A stretch of 64,000 bases of DNA from positions 248,001 to 312,000 of the forward strand of contig LJSU01000009.1 of assembly GCA_001314705.1 (NCBI GenBank), read 5' to 3'. The notes beneath the pieces are model-generated. The model was given only the letters and a program-made list of their open reading frames with translations, searched no databases and was not told where the DNA came from. Position numbers and translations under genes: made by a program. This document shows, in pieces, positions 1-9,438 of the stretch. This DNA is from Rhodobacteraceae bacterium HLUCCO07. GTDB lineage: Bacteria; Pseudomonadota; Alphaproteobacteria; Rhodobacterales; Rhodobacteraceae. How positions within the stretch are numbered: position 1 is the stretch's first letter; every line of letters begins with the position of its first letter.

Positions 1-1302
1 TTCGAGCGATTGCGACGCGTTGAGGCGCGGATCGCATGCGGTGTGATAGCGATCCGAGAGCGACTCGTCGGTGACCGCGCGCACCCCGCCGGTGCATTCG
101 GTCACATCCTGGCCGGTCATCTCGAAATGTACCCCGCCGGGCACCGTGCCTTCGGCCTTGTGGGTGGCAAAGAACTCGCGCACCTCGCGCAGCACCAGGT
201 CGAAGGGTCGGGTTTTCAGCCCGCTGGCCGACTTGATGGTATTGCCATGCATCGGATCACAGACCCAGACCACGTTCGCGCCCTCTTCTTCGACCGCCTT
301 GATGAGGCGCGGCAGGTGTTCACCGACCTTGCCGGCGCCGAAGCGCGTGATCAGCGTGAGCCGCCCGGCCTCGTTCCCGGGGTTGAGCTTGGCCAGCAGG
401 CGCTTGAGATCGTCCACCTCCATGGTGGGGCCGCATTTGAGCCCGATGGGATTGAGCACACCGCTCAGGAACTCGACATGCGCGCCATCGGGCTGGCGGG
501 TGCGATCCCCGATCCAGAGCATGTGCCCGGACCCGGCGAGCCATTTGCCGGAGGTCGAATCCACCCGTGTCAGTGCCTCTTCGTATTCCAGCAGAAGCGA
601 CTCGTGGCTGGTGTAGAAATTGACCGTGTGCAGCGCCGCGGAACGGTTCGAGTCCACACCCGCCGCCTTCATGAAATCGAGCGTGTCGGAAATGCGGTTG
701 GCCATCTCGCGATAGCGCGCGGCGTTTTCGGTCTCGGTGAAGCCCAGCGTCCAGCTATGGACCTGGTGCACATCGGCATAACCGCCTGTCGAGAACGCGC
801 GCAACAGGTTGAGCGTCGCCGCGGACTGGGTATAGGCCTGAAGCATCTTTTTCGGGTCGGGGATGCGCGCCTCGGGCGAGAAATCCAGCTCGTTGATGAT
901 GTCGCCGCGATAGCTGGGCAGTTCAACGCCCTCGACCACCTCGGTCGGCGCAGAGCGCGGCTTGGCGAATTGCCCGGCCATGCGCCCGACCTTGATCACC
1001 GGCACCTTGGCGCCATAGGTCAGCACCATGGCCATTTGCAGCATGACCTTGAACGTGTCGCGGATCGCATCGGCCGAGAACTGTTCGAAGCTTTCGGCGC
1101 AATCGCCCCCCTGAAGCATGAACGCCTCGCCGCGCGAGGCGGCACCGAGCTGTTCCTTGAGGCGCCGCGCCTCGCCGGCAAAGACGAGCGGCGGATACTG
1201 GCCGAGCTGGGCTTCGACCGCCTGCAACTCGGCTTGATCCGTGTAATCCGGCATCTGGATGCGCGGTTTGGCGCGCCAGCCGGATCTTGTCCAGTCACTC
1301 AT
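1..1302 (-). CDS. 3-deoxy-7-phosphoheptulonate synthase, class II (C-terminus cut by window edge)
   Basis: First enzyme of the shikimate pathway: condenses phosphoenolpyruvate and erythrose-4-phosphate to DAHP in the cytoplasm. The reverse-strand translation starts [13 protein letters not shown] and carries the class II (plant-like) signatures [10 protein letters not shown] near residue 70, the metal-binding Cys included, [17 protein letters not shown] and [15 protein letters not shown]. About 434 codons are visible, against roughly 460 for the family, so only the last few dozen residues lie outside the window. The ATG at 1302 is preceded by GGAG at good spacing. It is transcribed divergently from the GlxA regulator. 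The long plus-strand reading frame covering the same DNA is a shadow. Confidence 0.93.
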   Translation of the reverse strand, partial: MSDWTRSGWRAKPRIQMPDYTDQAELQAVEAQLGQYPPLVFAGEARRLKEQLGAASRGEAFMLQGGDCAESFEQFSADAIRDTFKVMLQMAMVLTYGAKVPVIKVGRMAGQFAKPRSAPTEVVEGVELPSYRGDIINELDFSPEARIPDPKKMLQAYTQSAATLNLLRAFSTGGYADVHQVHSWTLGFTETENAARYREMANRISDTLDFMKAAGVDSNRSAALHTVNFYTSHESLLLEYEEALTRVDSTSGKWLAGSGHMLWIGDRTRQPDGAHVEFLSGVLNPIGLKCGPTMEVDDLKRLLAKLNPGNEAGRLTLITRFGAGKVGEHLPRLIKAVEEEGANVVWVCDPMHGNTIKSASGLKTRPFDLVLREVREFFATHKAEGTVPGGVHFEMTGQDVTECTGGVRAVTDESLSDRYHTACDPRLNASQSLE

Positions 1303-1323
1303 TGTCTTTCTCCGGGTGTCTTG

Positions 1324-1366
1324 CGTTACGGTCACTTCATATACAGAACCCGGATCGCGCTGACCA
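1324..1366 (-). promoter_or_regulatory. Possible promoter of the DAHP synthase gene
   Basis: On the minus strand a TATATG hexamer (revcomp of 1338-1343) lies about 17 bases downstream of TGGTCA, a partial match to TTGACA, some 35 bases upstream of the start codon. Only the -10 matches well, so this is a weak inference. Confidence 0.3.
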
Positions 1367-1490
1367 TACGCGAATCGCCGCCTCTTGACGTGGCGGTCCG
1401 GGTCTGCCCAAGTGAACAGCAGCGACAGGATTTGCCGTTTACAGCACGTGACCACGCGCCCGAGGCGGAGACTACGAAAGAGACGAGTTG

Positions 1491-2495
1491 ATGGACGACC
1501 CTCGCCAGACAATCAAGCTTGAAAGCGTGCCCTCCAAGCCGCGGCGTTTTATCTTTGTGCTGCTCGACCAGTTCACCCTTTTGTCATTCGCCAGCGCCAT
1601 CGAGGCGATCCGCATCGCAAACCGGATGTCGGGACGCGAGCTTTACGAATGGAAGCTGGCCGGCGAAGGTGGCGAGATGGTGTCGTGCTCGGCGGGCACC
1701 AGCTTTGCGCTCGACATGGATCTTGGCGAGGTCACGCGCGATGACACGATCCTTGTCTGCGGCGGGATGCGCATCCAGACCGCGACCACCAAGAAGCTCG
1801 TGTCATGGCTCAGGCGCGAGGCCCGCAAGGGGCCGGTGATCGGCGGGCTGTGCACCGCGGGTTATTCGTTGGCCAAGGCGGGGCTTCTGGATGGCAAGCG
1901 TGCTACCATCCACTGGGAAAACCAGGACAGTTTCACCGAGGAGTTCGACGAGGTGACACTGACCAAGTCGGTGTTCGTGGTCGATGGCAACCGCATGACC
2001 ACGGCCGGGGGCACATCGTCCATCGACCTCATGCTCAAGCTTATCGCAGACGACCATGGCGAGGAACTGGCCAATGCGGTGGCCGATCAGTTGATCTATT
2101 CCTCGATCCGTACCGACCAGGACACGCAACGCCTTTCGGTGCCCACGCGGATCGGGGTCCGGCATCCGAAACTGAGCCTTGTCATCCAGAAGATGGAGCA
2201 GAACATCGAGGAGCCGATCAGCCCCTCGATCCTGGCCCGCGAGGTGGGGATGAGCACACGGCAGCTCGAACGGCTGTTCCGGCGCTACCTCAACCGTTCG
2301 CCGAAACGCTATTACATGGAACTGCGCCTGCAAAAGGCACGCAACCTCTTGATGCAGACCGACATGAGCGTGATCAACGTGGCGCTGGCCTGCGGGTTCG
2401 CAAGCCCGTCGCATTTCTCGAAATGCTATCGCGCGCATTACGACACCACGCCCTATCGCGAACGCGGCAGCCACGCGACGCGGCTGTCGATCTGA
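1491..2495 (+). CDS. GlxA-family transcriptional regulator (DJ-1/PfpI domain plus AraC HTH)
   Basis: Predicted DNA-binding regulator. Residues ~15-185 form a DJ-1/PfpI (class I glutamine amidotransferase-like) sensor domain with the nucleophile-elbow-like segment [11 protein letters not shown]; residues ~220-330 form the double helix-turn-helix AraC module ([20 protein letters not shown], then [18 protein letters not shown]). Length 334 aa is usual for the GlxA/GbdR type, which often control betaine, carnitine or amino-acid catabolism; no effector can be deduced here. The ATG at 1491 was chosen over a TTG at 1488 because the GAGACGAG-like ribosome site fits it. It is divergent from the DAHP synthase; no obvious target operon adjoins it. 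Confidence 0.9.
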   Translation: MDDPRQTIKLESVPSKPRRFIFVLLDQFTLLSFASAIEAIRIANRMSGRELYEWKLAGEGGEMVSCSAGTSFALDMDLGEVTRDDTILVCGGMRIQTATTKKLVSWLRREARKGPVIGGLCTAGYSLAKAGLLDGKRATIHWENQDSFTEEFDEVTLTKSVFVVDGNRMTTAGGTSSIDLMLKLIADDHGEELANAVADQLIYSSIRTDQDTQRLSVPTRIGVRHPKLSLVIQKMEQNIEEPISPSILAREVGMSTRQLERLFRRYLNRSPKRYYMELRLQKARNLLMQTDMSVINVALACGFASPSHFSKCYRAHYDTTPYRERGSHATRLSI

Positions 2496-2572
2496 CCGAA
2501 CGCACGGCTTTTGCACCATGGCGCTCATTGTGACCGCGCTGCAGTCGCTGCGGCGATGAAATGCAACAGCCC

Positions 2573-3679
2573 CTATTCCGGGCGAAGGCGATAGATCGTG
2601 CCATTGCCCTCGGAGACGATCCAGAGCGCGCCATCCGGCCCCTCGCGCAGGTCGCGCACGCGCGCGGTTTCGCGGCTCTCGATCCGCCCGACCTCCTCCT
2701 CAGCCCCGGGGGTCAGGACCGCGACATGATCGAACTTGAGCGAACCGACGAAGTGATGCCCGCGCGCGGCCGGCCAACCGTTGCCGGAGTGGATCACCAT
2801 CCCCGAAGGCGCGATGGACGGATCCCAGTAGAACTCGGGCTGCTCCATGCCCGGTTTGGACGTGCCTTCACCGATCTTGCCGCCGGAATAATGGCGGCCA
2901 TAGGCGATGACCGGCCAGCCGTAATTTGCACCGCGCCGAACGCGGTTGATCTCGTCCCCGCCGCGCGCGCCGTGTTCGTTGACCCAGAGCTGCCCCTCGG
3001 AATCGAGCGTGGCGCCCTGCGGGTTGCGGTGGCCATAGGACCAGATCTCGGGCTGCGCGTCCGACTGCCCGGCAAATGGATTGTCGGAGGGCACGTCCCC
3101 GTCGCGCGTCACGCGAATCACACTGCCATTGTGACGCGCGCGATCCTGTGCGGATGGCCGGTCGCCCCGGTCACCGATGGTGAGGAAAAGCGTGCCATCC
3201 GGCGCCTCGACGATCCGGCCACCGAAATGCTGTCCGCCGGATGACCCCGGGGCCATTTCAAAAATCACCCGCAGATCGCGCAACCGGTTCTCGTCGAGCT
3301 TTGCCACGGCAAGCGCGGTGCCTTCGCCGTCGCGCTGGGCCTTGGCAAAGCTCAGGAAAACGGTGCTGCTTTGTTCAAAATCCCGCGCGATCGCGATATC
3401 GAGCAAGCCGCCCTGCCCGCGCGCGGCGATGTCAGGCAGGCCGCTGACCTGCTCGCGGGTGCCATCGGGCGCCAGAAGCCAGAGACGACCCGCGCGTTCG
3501 GTAACGAGCATTCGCCCATCGGGTAGAAACCCCAGCGACCATGGCACCCGAAACTCCTCGGCCACGGTTTCGATCAGCGCCGGCCCCAGCGGCGTGTCGA
3601 TGCGGCGCTCTTCGGCCCCGGCGGGTGCCGCCCACCAGAACACGGACATGATACCGAGAATGGCAATGAAAAATCGCAT
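2573..3679 (-). CDS. PQQ-dependent sugar dehydrogenase (YliI/Asd-like), exported
   Basis: Soluble aldose sugar dehydrogenase of the GDH-B/YliI six-bladed beta-propeller family, predicted periplasmic, oxidising aldoses with PQQ as cofactor. The start at 3679 (MRFFIAILGI) gives a clean Sec signal peptide ending near AGA/EE; upstream codons lack this and the minus strand shows AAAGGGGG at proper spacing. Family landmarks: VPWSLGFLPDGRMLVTER, GGLLDIAI, SGGQHFGGRI, GHRNPQG, NEHGARGGDEINR and YGWPVIAYGRHYSG. About 368 aa, full length. No PQQ synthesis genes are in the window. It stands alone, convergent with the GlxA regulator. Confidence 0.9.
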   Translation of the reverse strand: MRFFIAILGIMSVFWWAAPAGAEERRIDTPLGPALIETVAEEFRVPWSLGFLPDGRMLVTERAGRLWLLAPDGTREQVSGLPDIAARGQGGLLDIAIARDFEQSSTVFLSFAKAQRDGEGTALAVAKLDENRLRDLRVIFEMAPGSSGGQHFGGRIVEAPDGTLFLTIGDRGDRPSAQDRARHNGSVIRVTRDGDVPSDNPFAGQSDAQPEIWSYGHRNPQGATLDSEGQLWVNEHGARGGDEINRVRRGANYGWPVIAYGRHYSGGKIGEGTSKPGMEQPEFYWDPSIAPSGMVIHSGNGWPAARGHHFVGSLKFDHVAVLTPGAEEEVGRIESRETARVRDLREGPDGALWIVSEGNGTIYRLRPE

Positions 3680-3847
3680 GACGATCCCCCTTTCGGCGAC
3701 TGATCCTAGCACGGTCGCGACCGCGGTGCGTCAACGTTCACGTGAGTGAAACAATTGCCTTGCGGAATGTCGCCTTAATGCTTTTCTTTTTTCGTCAGCC
3801 GGAATAGGCTTTGCACCGGACTTATCGTTCCAACATGGGAGAAAATC

Positions 3848-5044
3848 ATGAAGAAACTGATTGCTACCACCGCAGCGACGGCGCTTTTTGCCGGTGCGGC
3901 ACATGCCGAAGAGATCAAGATCGGCGTCCTTCTGGGCTTTACCGGACCGATCGAATCGACCGTTGCGCACATGGCCCCCGCGGCTCATCTGGCGATCAAG
4001 GAAGTCAGCGACAGCGGCCTTCTGCTCGACGGCGCGACCGTTGTTGGCGTCGACGGCGACACCACCTGCATCGATTCCTCGGCCGCGACAGCCGCCGCCG
4101 AGCGGTTGATCACATCGGACCGGGTCAAGGGGATCGTCGGTGGCGACTGTTCGGGCGTGACCGGTGCGGTGCTCAACAACGTGGCGGTGCCCAACGGTGT
4201 CGTGATGATATCGCCCTCGGCGACGTCGCCGGCGCTGAGCCACAAGAACAACGAGGATGAAGGATTGTTCTTCCGCACCGCGCCCTCTGACGCCCGCCAA
4301 GGCGTCGTGATGGCGGAAATCCTGATGGAAGAAGGCATCGAAGAAGTCGCCGTGACCTATACCAACAATGACTATGGCAAGGGTTTGGCCGACAGTTTCG
4401 AGGCCTCGTTCAAGGAGATGGGTGGCACGGTGACGATGAGCGCCGCGCATGAAGACGGCAAGGCCGACTACTCGGCCGAAGTCAGCTCGCTGGCCTCGGC
4501 CGGTGGCGAGCGCCTGGTTGTTGCGGGATATGTCGACCAGGGCGGCGCCGGTATCGTGCGCTCGGCGCTCGATAGCGGGGCGTTCGAGACCTTCCACTTC
4601 CCCGACGGGATGATGTCGAATGCACTGGTCGAGAATTTCGGCGACGAGATCAACGGCTCGACCGGCCAGCACCCCAGCCCGACCGAAGAGCTGGTCGAGC
4701 GGTTCAGCGAGGTCGCGGAAGCCTCGGGCGGCGATTGGGATCCGACCACGCCCTTCACGCCCGAAAGCTATGACGCCGCGGCGCTGATTCTTCTTGCCAT
4801 GCAGGCGGCCGGATCCTCCGATCCGAGCGACTACAAGGAGAAGATCATGGACGTGGCCAATGCCCCGGGCGAGGAGATTCAGGCCGGGGAACTGGCCAAG
4901 GGCCTGGAAATTCTCGCCGACGGCGGCGAGATCGACTATGTCGGCGGCACCGGTGTCGAACTGATCGATCCCGGCGAAGCTGCAGGTCTCTTCCGCCAGG
5001 TGCTGATCAAGGACGGTGAAAACACCACCGTTCAGTTCCGCTGA
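3848..5044 (+). CDS. ABC transporter periplasmic substrate-binding protein, branched-chain amino acid (LivJ/HAAT) type
   Basis: Periplasmic binding protein (peripla_BP_6 fold) that captures a ligand for the livGFHM genes downstream. The signal peptide MKKLIATTAATALFAGAAHA is followed by the typical mature start EEIKIGVLLGFTGP. Other landmarks: TAAAERLITSDRVKGIVGGDCSG, MISPSATSPAL, FFRTAPSDARQG, TNNDYGKG and FTPESYDAAALILLAMQ. 398 aa, full length. Ligand unknown: HAAT systems take branched-chain amino acids, but also amides, urea or aromatic acids. GGGAGAAAATC precedes the ATG. A 13-bp stem-loop separates it from livG, probably allowing higher expression of the binding protein than of the rest. 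Confidence 0.93.
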   Translation: MKKLIATTAATALFAGAAHAEEIKIGVLLGFTGPIESTVAHMAPAAHLAIKEVSDSGLLLDGATVVGVDGDTTCIDSSAATAAAERLITSDRVKGIVGGDCSGVTGAVLNNVAVPNGVVMISPSATSPALSHKNNEDEGLFFRTAPSDARQGVVMAEILMEEGIEEVAVTYTNNDYGKGLADSFEASFKEMGGTVTMSAAHEDGKADYSAEVSSLASAGGERLVVAGYVDQGGAGIVRSALDSGAFETFHFPDGMMSNALVENFGDEINGSTGQHPSPTEELVERFSEVAEASGGDWDPTTPFTPESYDAAALILLAMQAAGSSDPSDYKEKIMDVANAPGEEIQAGELAKGLEILADGGEIDYVGGTGVELIDPGEAAGLFRQVLIKDGENTTVQFR

Positions 5045-5061
5045 TCCAGCGATAGCCAACC

Positions 5062-5093
5062 GCATGCGGCCCGGAACCTCCCGGGCCGCATGC
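5062..5093 (+). promoter_or_regulatory. Intercistronic stem-loop between binding-protein gene and livG
   Basis: A perfect 13-bp inverted repeat (5062-5074 with 5081-5093, arms GCATGCGGCCCGG and its complement) closes a 6-base AACCTC loop. There is no U-tract, so a full terminator is unlikely; it resembles the 3'-stabilising or partial-termination hairpins found after periplasmic binding-protein genes in ABC operons. Confidence 0.7.
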
Positions 5094-5142
5094 CACGATA
5101 ATCCGGCGGGAAACGCCGGGCACCTCCGGGGAGAGGGCACAT

Positions 5143-5931
5143 ATGATAACCGTTGACGACGTGCACAAGCATTTCGGCGGGTTCCATGCTGTTGATGGAG
5201 CAACGCTTGAAATCTCCGAAGGGTCGATCACTGGCCTAATCGGACCGAACGGCGCAGGAAAGACCACTCTTTTCAACGCGATCGCGGGCGTTCTTCCACC
5301 AACGTCCGGGCGTGTGACCATGTATGGCGAGGACATCACCGGCCTGCCCCCGCACACGCTTTTCCACAAGGGCCTGCTCAGGACGTTTCAGATCGCGCAT
5401 GAATTCAGTTCGATGACCTGCCGCGAGAACCTGATGATGGTGCCGGGCGACCAGTCGGGCGAACGCATCTGGAACACCTGGTTCGGACGCAAGCGCATCG
5501 CCGAAGAGGAACGCGCCCTGCGCGCCAGGGCCGACGAGGTTCTGGAATTCCTGACCATCGAACACCTGGCCGACCATCGCGCGGGCGAGGTCTCCGGCGG
5601 GCAGAAGAAGCTGCTCGAACTGGGGCGGACCATGATGGTCGATGCCAAGATCGTCTTTCTCGACGAGGTCGGCGCCGGCGTGAACCGCACGCTGCTCAAC
5701 ACCATCGGAGACGCGATCATTCGCCTCAACAAGGAGCGCAACTATACCTTCGTGGTGATCGAGCATGACATGGATTTCATCGACAAGCTGTGCGACCCGG
5801 TGATCTGCATGGCCGAGGGCAAGGTGCTGGCCCAGGGCACGCTGGACGAGATCAAGACCAACGAACAGGTGATCGAGGCCTATCTCGGCACCGGATTGAA
5901 AAACAAGGAAATGGCGGGGGCCGAGGCATGA
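5143..5931 (+). CDS. livG: ABC transporter ATP-binding protein LivG
   Basis: First of two cytoplasmic ATPases of the HAAT importer. Walker A is GPNGAGKTT (about residue 35), the Q-loop lies in LRTFQIAHEF, the signature is VSGGQKKLLE, Walker B is KIVFLDEVGAGVN and the switch His is in VVIEHDMDFI. The Walker B follow-on reads DEVGAGVN rather than the usual DEPAAGLN. 262 aa is typical. The ribosome site is in CCGGGGAGAGGGC before the ATG. Its stop overlaps the livF start (ATGA), implying translational coupling. Confidence 0.95.
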   Translation: MITVDDVHKHFGGFHAVDGATLEISEGSITGLIGPNGAGKTTLFNAIAGVLPPTSGRVTMYGEDITGLPPHTLFHKGLLRTFQIAHEFSSMTCRENLMMVPGDQSGERIWNTWFGRKRIAEEERALRARADEVLEFLTIEHLADHRAGEVSGGQKKLLELGRTMMVDAKIVFLDEVGAGVNRTLLNTIGDAIIRLNKERNYTFVVIEHDMDFIDKLCDPVICMAEGKVLAQGTLDEIKTNEQVIEAYLGTGLKNKEMAGAEA

Positions 5932-6764
5932 GCAATGGCGGCAACCCCTATCGCGATGACAGGGGCAACAAGGATCGCAGCATCACCAACCCGCATGGCT
6001 CCGGTGAAATCCCGCTGCGCGACAGTGGCAAGACGAGCCGCGTGGAGGGCGAAAGCCCGTTCCTGATCGGCGAGAACATGACCGGCGGCTATGGCAGGAA
6101 CGGGCCCGACATCCTGCATGATTGCACCATCGCGGTGAACCCCGGTGAGATCGCGGTGATCGTGGGCCCCAACGGGGCGGGAAAATCCACCGCGATGAAG
6201 GCGGTTTTCGGAATGCTCGACATGCGCGAGGGGCGGGTTCTGCTCGACGGCGAGGACATTTCGGCGCTGTCACCTCAGGACCGGGTGGCCAAGGGCATGG
6301 GGTTCGTGCCCCAGACCAACAACATCTTCACGTCGCTCACCGTCGAGGAGAACCTCGAGATGGGCGCGTTCATCCGGCACGACGACATCTCGGACACGAT
6401 GGAACAGGTTTATGACCTGTTTCCGATCCTCAAGGAAAAGCGCCACCAGGCCGCGGGCGAATTGTCGGGCGGTCAACGCCAGCAGGTCGCTGTAGGCCGG
6501 TCGCTCATGACCCGGCCAAAGGTGCTGATGCTCGATGAGCCGACCGCCGGGGTCAGCCCGATCGTGATGGACGAGCTTTTCGACCGGATCATCGAGGTGG
6601 CCCGTACCGGCCTGCCGGTCCTGATGGTCGAACAGAACGCGCGCCAGGCGCTCGGGATCGCGGATCGCGGTTTCGTCCTGGTGCAGGGGCGCAACGGGCA
6701 CACAGGCACCGGCAAGGAACTCCTGGCCGACCCCGAGGTCCGGGCGAGTTTCCTCGGTGGATGA
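5928..6764 (+). CDS. livF: ABC transporter ATP-binding protein LivF, with N-terminal extension
   Basis: Second ATPase of the importer. Walker A GPNGAGKST, signature LSGGQRQQVAVG, Walker B VLMLDEPTAGVSP and switch region LMVEQNARQAL. 278 aa, about 40 longer than E. coli LivF because of a hydrophilic N-terminal segment (residues 1-45, rich in Asp, Arg, Gly and Asn) before the ATPase core starts near ESPFLIGENM. The start at 5928 is the ATG overlapping the livG stop; the frame is open further upstream inside livG, but those codons are out-of-frame shadow. A downstream start that would remove the extension has no better ribosome site. Confidence 0.93.
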   Translation: MSNGGNPYRDDRGNKDRSITNPHGSGEIPLRDSGKTSRVEGESPFLIGENMTGGYGRNGPDILHDCTIAVNPGEIAVIVGPNGAGKSTAMKAVFGMLDMREGRVLLDGEDISALSPQDRVAKGMGFVPQTNNIFTSLTVEENLEMGAFIRHDDISDTMEQVYDLFPILKEKRHQAAGELSGGQRQQVAVGRSLMTRPKVLMLDEPTAGVSPIVMDELFDRIIEVARTGLPVLMVEQNARQALGIADRGFVLVQGRNGHTGTGKELLADPEVRASFLGG

Positions 6765-6925
6765 GATGCGCGGGACGCATAATCGCCGCGCTCACGGCCG
6801 CCACGCAGGCGCCGGGCAAGGCCTGCGCTTTCGAAACCGGGCGTTTTGCCGCGCAACGCAACGGTCATGCCAGGTCAGGTCCAAAGATCGGGGCGCATTC
6901 CGGACGCTGCGGAGGCGCGCCGTGA
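6761..6925 (+). CDS. Possible 54-aa ORF coupled to livF (uncertain)
   Basis: The livF stop overlaps an ATG (ATGA at 6761-6764) opening a 54-codon frame: MRCAGRIIAALTAATQAPGK, then an Arg/Gly-rich tail containing GAHSGRCGGAP. The N-terminus has a short hydrophobic stretch like a signal sequence, and three Cys occur. The stop-start overlap is the same used at livG/livF and livH/livM, the only positive evidence. It could equally be chance in a 280-bp gap. No family recognised. Confidence 0.3.
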   Translation: MRCAGRIIAALTAATQAPGKACAFETGRFAAQRNGHARSGPKIGAHSGRCGGAP

Positions 6926-7043
6926 TGCGCGTGCTGGCATGGAATACGCGATGTGAGGGCGTGGTGCCTGCACGGAAAACCATAAACATGCAAAAGACCC
7001 GCGCGGCCATGCCGCAAAGCGGACCGACAAGGGAAGGAAGCCG

Positions 7044-8054
7044 ATGGAGATCCTGAACGCGTTCCTCGTGCTGGCCAATTTCGTTCTGATCCCGGCCATC
7101 ACCTATGGCAGTCAACTGGCGCTGGGGGCGCTGGGGGTGACGATGATCTATGGTATCCTGCGGTTCTCGAATTTCGCCCATGGCGATTCGATGGCCGTCG
7201 GTACGATGGTTGCCATCCTGTTGACCTGGTGGTTCCAGTCGATGGGAATCACTGCCGGGCCACTGCCCACCGCGCTGCTGGCGCTACCCTTTGCCATTGT
7301 CGTGACGATCGGGGTTCTGCTTGGCACCGACCGGCTCGTCTTTCGGTTCTACCGGCGGCAAAAGGCCAAGCCGATCATACTGGTCATGGCGTCGCTCGGG
7401 GTGATGTTCGTCTATAACGGGCTGGTGCGCTTCGTTCTCGGCCCCGACGAGCATCGCTTTGCCGATGGCGATCGCTTCATCATCTCGGTACCCGACTTCA
7501 AGGCGCTGACCGGGCTGCCCGAGGGGGTCGCCATCCGCACCACGCAAGGTATCACGGTGATCACGGCAGTGATCGTCGTGGCGGCGTTGTTCTGGTTCCT
7601 GGGGCGCACCCGCACAGGCAAATCCATGCGCGCCTATTCCGACAACGAGGATCTGGCGCTGCTCTCCGGCATCAACCCCGAGCGCGTGGTGATGTATACA
7701 TGGATGATCGTCGCGGGGCTCATCACAATCGCGGGCGTGCTTTACGGGCTCGACAAGAGTTTCAAGCCCTTCACCTATTTCCAGCTCCTGCTGCCCATCT
7801 TCGCCAGCGCCATCGTCGGCGGGCTCGGAAGTCCGCTGGGCGCCATTGCGGGCGGGTTCATCATCGCCTTTTCCGAGGTGACGATCACATATGCCTGGAA
7901 ACGGGTGCTGACCTATGCGTTACCCGATGAGCTTGCACCGTCGGGCCTCGTCCAGTTGCTTTCGACCGACTACAAGTTCGCTGTCAGCTTCATGATCCTG
8001 GTCATCGTGCTGCTGTTCCGGCCAACCGGTATCTTCAGGGGAAAATCGGTATGA
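7044..8054 (+). CDS. livH: Branched-chain amino acid-type ABC permease LivH
   Basis: Inner-membrane permease subunit of the HAAT importer, 336 aa with about eight hydrophobic segments. Family signatures: GVTMIYGILRFSNFAHGD near the N-terminus and FASAIVGGLGSPLGAIAGGF near the C-terminus; RAYSDNEDLALLSGIN is the cytoplasmic EAA-like loop contacting the ATPases. Longer than E. coli LivH (308 aa) owing to an insert around VLGPDEHRFADGDRF. GGGAAGGAAG precedes the ATG. It ends in an ATGA overlap with livM. Confidence 0.93.
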   Translation: MEILNAFLVLANFVLIPAITYGSQLALGALGVTMIYGILRFSNFAHGDSMAVGTMVAILLTWWFQSMGITAGPLPTALLALPFAIVVTIGVLLGTDRLVFRFYRRQKAKPIILVMASLGVMFVYNGLVRFVLGPDEHRFADGDRFIISVPDFKALTGLPEGVAIRTTQGITVITAVIVVAALFWFLGRTRTGKSMRAYSDNEDLALLSGINPERVVMYTWMIVAGLITIAGVLYGLDKSFKPFTYFQLLLPIFASAIVGGLGSPLGAIAGGFIIAFSEVTITYAWKRVLTYALPDELAPSGLVQLLSTDYKFAVSFMILVIVLLFRPTGIFRGKSV

Positions 8055-9355
8055 GCGAGACATTGAAAAACACGCTTCTGTTCGCGACCGTCGCGGCGCT
8101 CATCATTCTCACCGGCTTCGTGCAAAGCTGGAACTCGGCCCTGTTCATCATCAACATGGGGTTGATCAGCGCGATCATGGCTCTCGGGGTCAATCTCCAA
8201 TGGGGTTTTGCCGGCCTGTTCAATGTCGGCGTCATGGGCTTTGTCGCACTGGGTGGGCTGGCCGTGGTGCTGGTGTCGATGCCGCCCGTGGGCGATGCCT
8301 GGGCCGCGGGAGGCGCGCAGGTCCTCATCGGGCTGGCTCTTGGCGCCGCGACGATCGCAGGCGGCATTCTGACCTATCAGAAAATGGCGCCGGGGCGGAG
8401 CCGCACGCTGGCCCTCATCGGCGTGCTCGGGCTGGGCTTTTTCGTCTTTCGGTATGTCTTTGACGCAGGTGTCGAGGCCATCGAGGGGGTGAACTCGGCG
8501 GGCACCGGCTATCTCGGGGGGCTGGGCCTTCCGGTGCTGCTGGCCTGGCCGGTGGGCGGGCTTCTGGCGGCCGGTGCGGCGTGGTTCATCGGCAAGACGG
8601 CACTGGGGCTGCGCTCGGATTACCTGGCCATTGCCACGCTGGGCATCGCCGAAATCATCATTGCCGTTCTCAAGAACGAGGACTGGCTGTCGCGCGGGGT
8701 CAAGAACGTGTCGGGCCTGCCCCGCCCGGTGCCATATGAGATCGAGTTGCAACGGGACCCCGATTTCGTCGCCCGCGCCGAGGGTCTGGGCCTCGATCCG
8801 GTGATCGCCTCGTCGCTCTATTCCAAGATGGGCTATGCATTGCTGTTTCTCGTCGTTCTGCTCATCGTCCTGTGGCTGGCGCAGCGGGCGCTGCATTCGC
8901 CATGGGGCCGGATGATGCGTGCCATTCGCGACAACGAGGTCGCCGCCGAGGCCATGGGCAAGGACGTGACCGCGCGGCATTTGCAGGTCTTTATCCTGGG
9001 CAGCGCGATCTGCGGCGTGGCCGGTGCGATGATGACCACGCTCGACGGGCAACTGACGCCAAGTTCCTATCAACCACTGCGCTTTACCTTCCTGGTCTGG
9101 GTGATGGTGATCGTCGGAGGGTCGGGCAACAACCTCGGCTCGGTGCTGGGCGGATTCCTGATCTGGTTCCTCTGGGTGCAGGTCGAGCCAATCGGCCATT
9201 CGCTCATGAGCGTGATCACCTATGGACTGGCCGACGATAACGCGCTGCGCCAGCACCTTCTGGAATCCGCGGCGCATATGCGGCTCCTGACCATGGGGCT
9301 CATACTGCTCCTGGTGCTGAGGTTCAGCCCGCGTGGCCTCATCCCCGAGAAATGA
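8051..9355 (+). CDS. livM: Branched-chain amino acid-type ABC permease LivM
   Basis: Second permease of the importer, 434 aa, multi-spanning. Signatures: INMGLISAIMALGVNLQWGFAG with FNVGVMGFVALGG (N-terminal half), GLRSDYLAIATLGIAEII, WGRMMRAIRDNEVAAEAMGKDV (ATPase-contact loop) and WVMVIVGGSGNNLGSVLGGFL. The start overlaps the livH stop. Last gene of the transport operon; the next gene is convergent. Confidence 0.93.
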   Translation: MSETLKNTLLFATVAALIILTGFVQSWNSALFIINMGLISAIMALGVNLQWGFAGLFNVGVMGFVALGGLAVVLVSMPPVGDAWAAGGAQVLIGLALGAATIAGGILTYQKMAPGRSRTLALIGVLGLGFFVFRYVFDAGVEAIEGVNSAGTGYLGGLGLPVLLAWPVGGLLAAGAAWFIGKTALGLRSDYLAIATLGIAEIIIAVLKNEDWLSRGVKNVSGLPRPVPYEIELQRDPDFVARAEGLGLDPVIASSLYSKMGYALLFLVVLLIVLWLAQRALHSPWGRMMRAIRDNEVAAEAMGKDVTARHLQVFILGSAICGVAGAMMTTLDGQLTPSSYQPLRFTFLVWVMVIVGGSGNNLGSVLGGFLIWFLWVQVEPIGHSLMSVITYGLADDNALRQHLLESAAHMRLLTMGLILLLVLRFSPRGLIPEK

Positions 9356-9438
9356 CCGGCGGGGCGCACGGCGCCCCGTCATTTCGAAGTCCCCCTGCGG
9401 AAGCTCGATCGCGATCTGATCGAGGAACCTTGGGCCGG

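Noticed and set aside
10-1491. 493-codon plus-strand frame over the DAHP synthase gene
   Set aside because: The opposite strand encodes an unmistakable class II DAHP synthase; this frame has no ribosome site and no recognisable domain.
3731-5203. 490-codon minus-strand frame over the binding-protein gene
   Set aside because: Shadow of the periplasmic binding protein, whose signal peptide and family motifs are clear on the plus strand.
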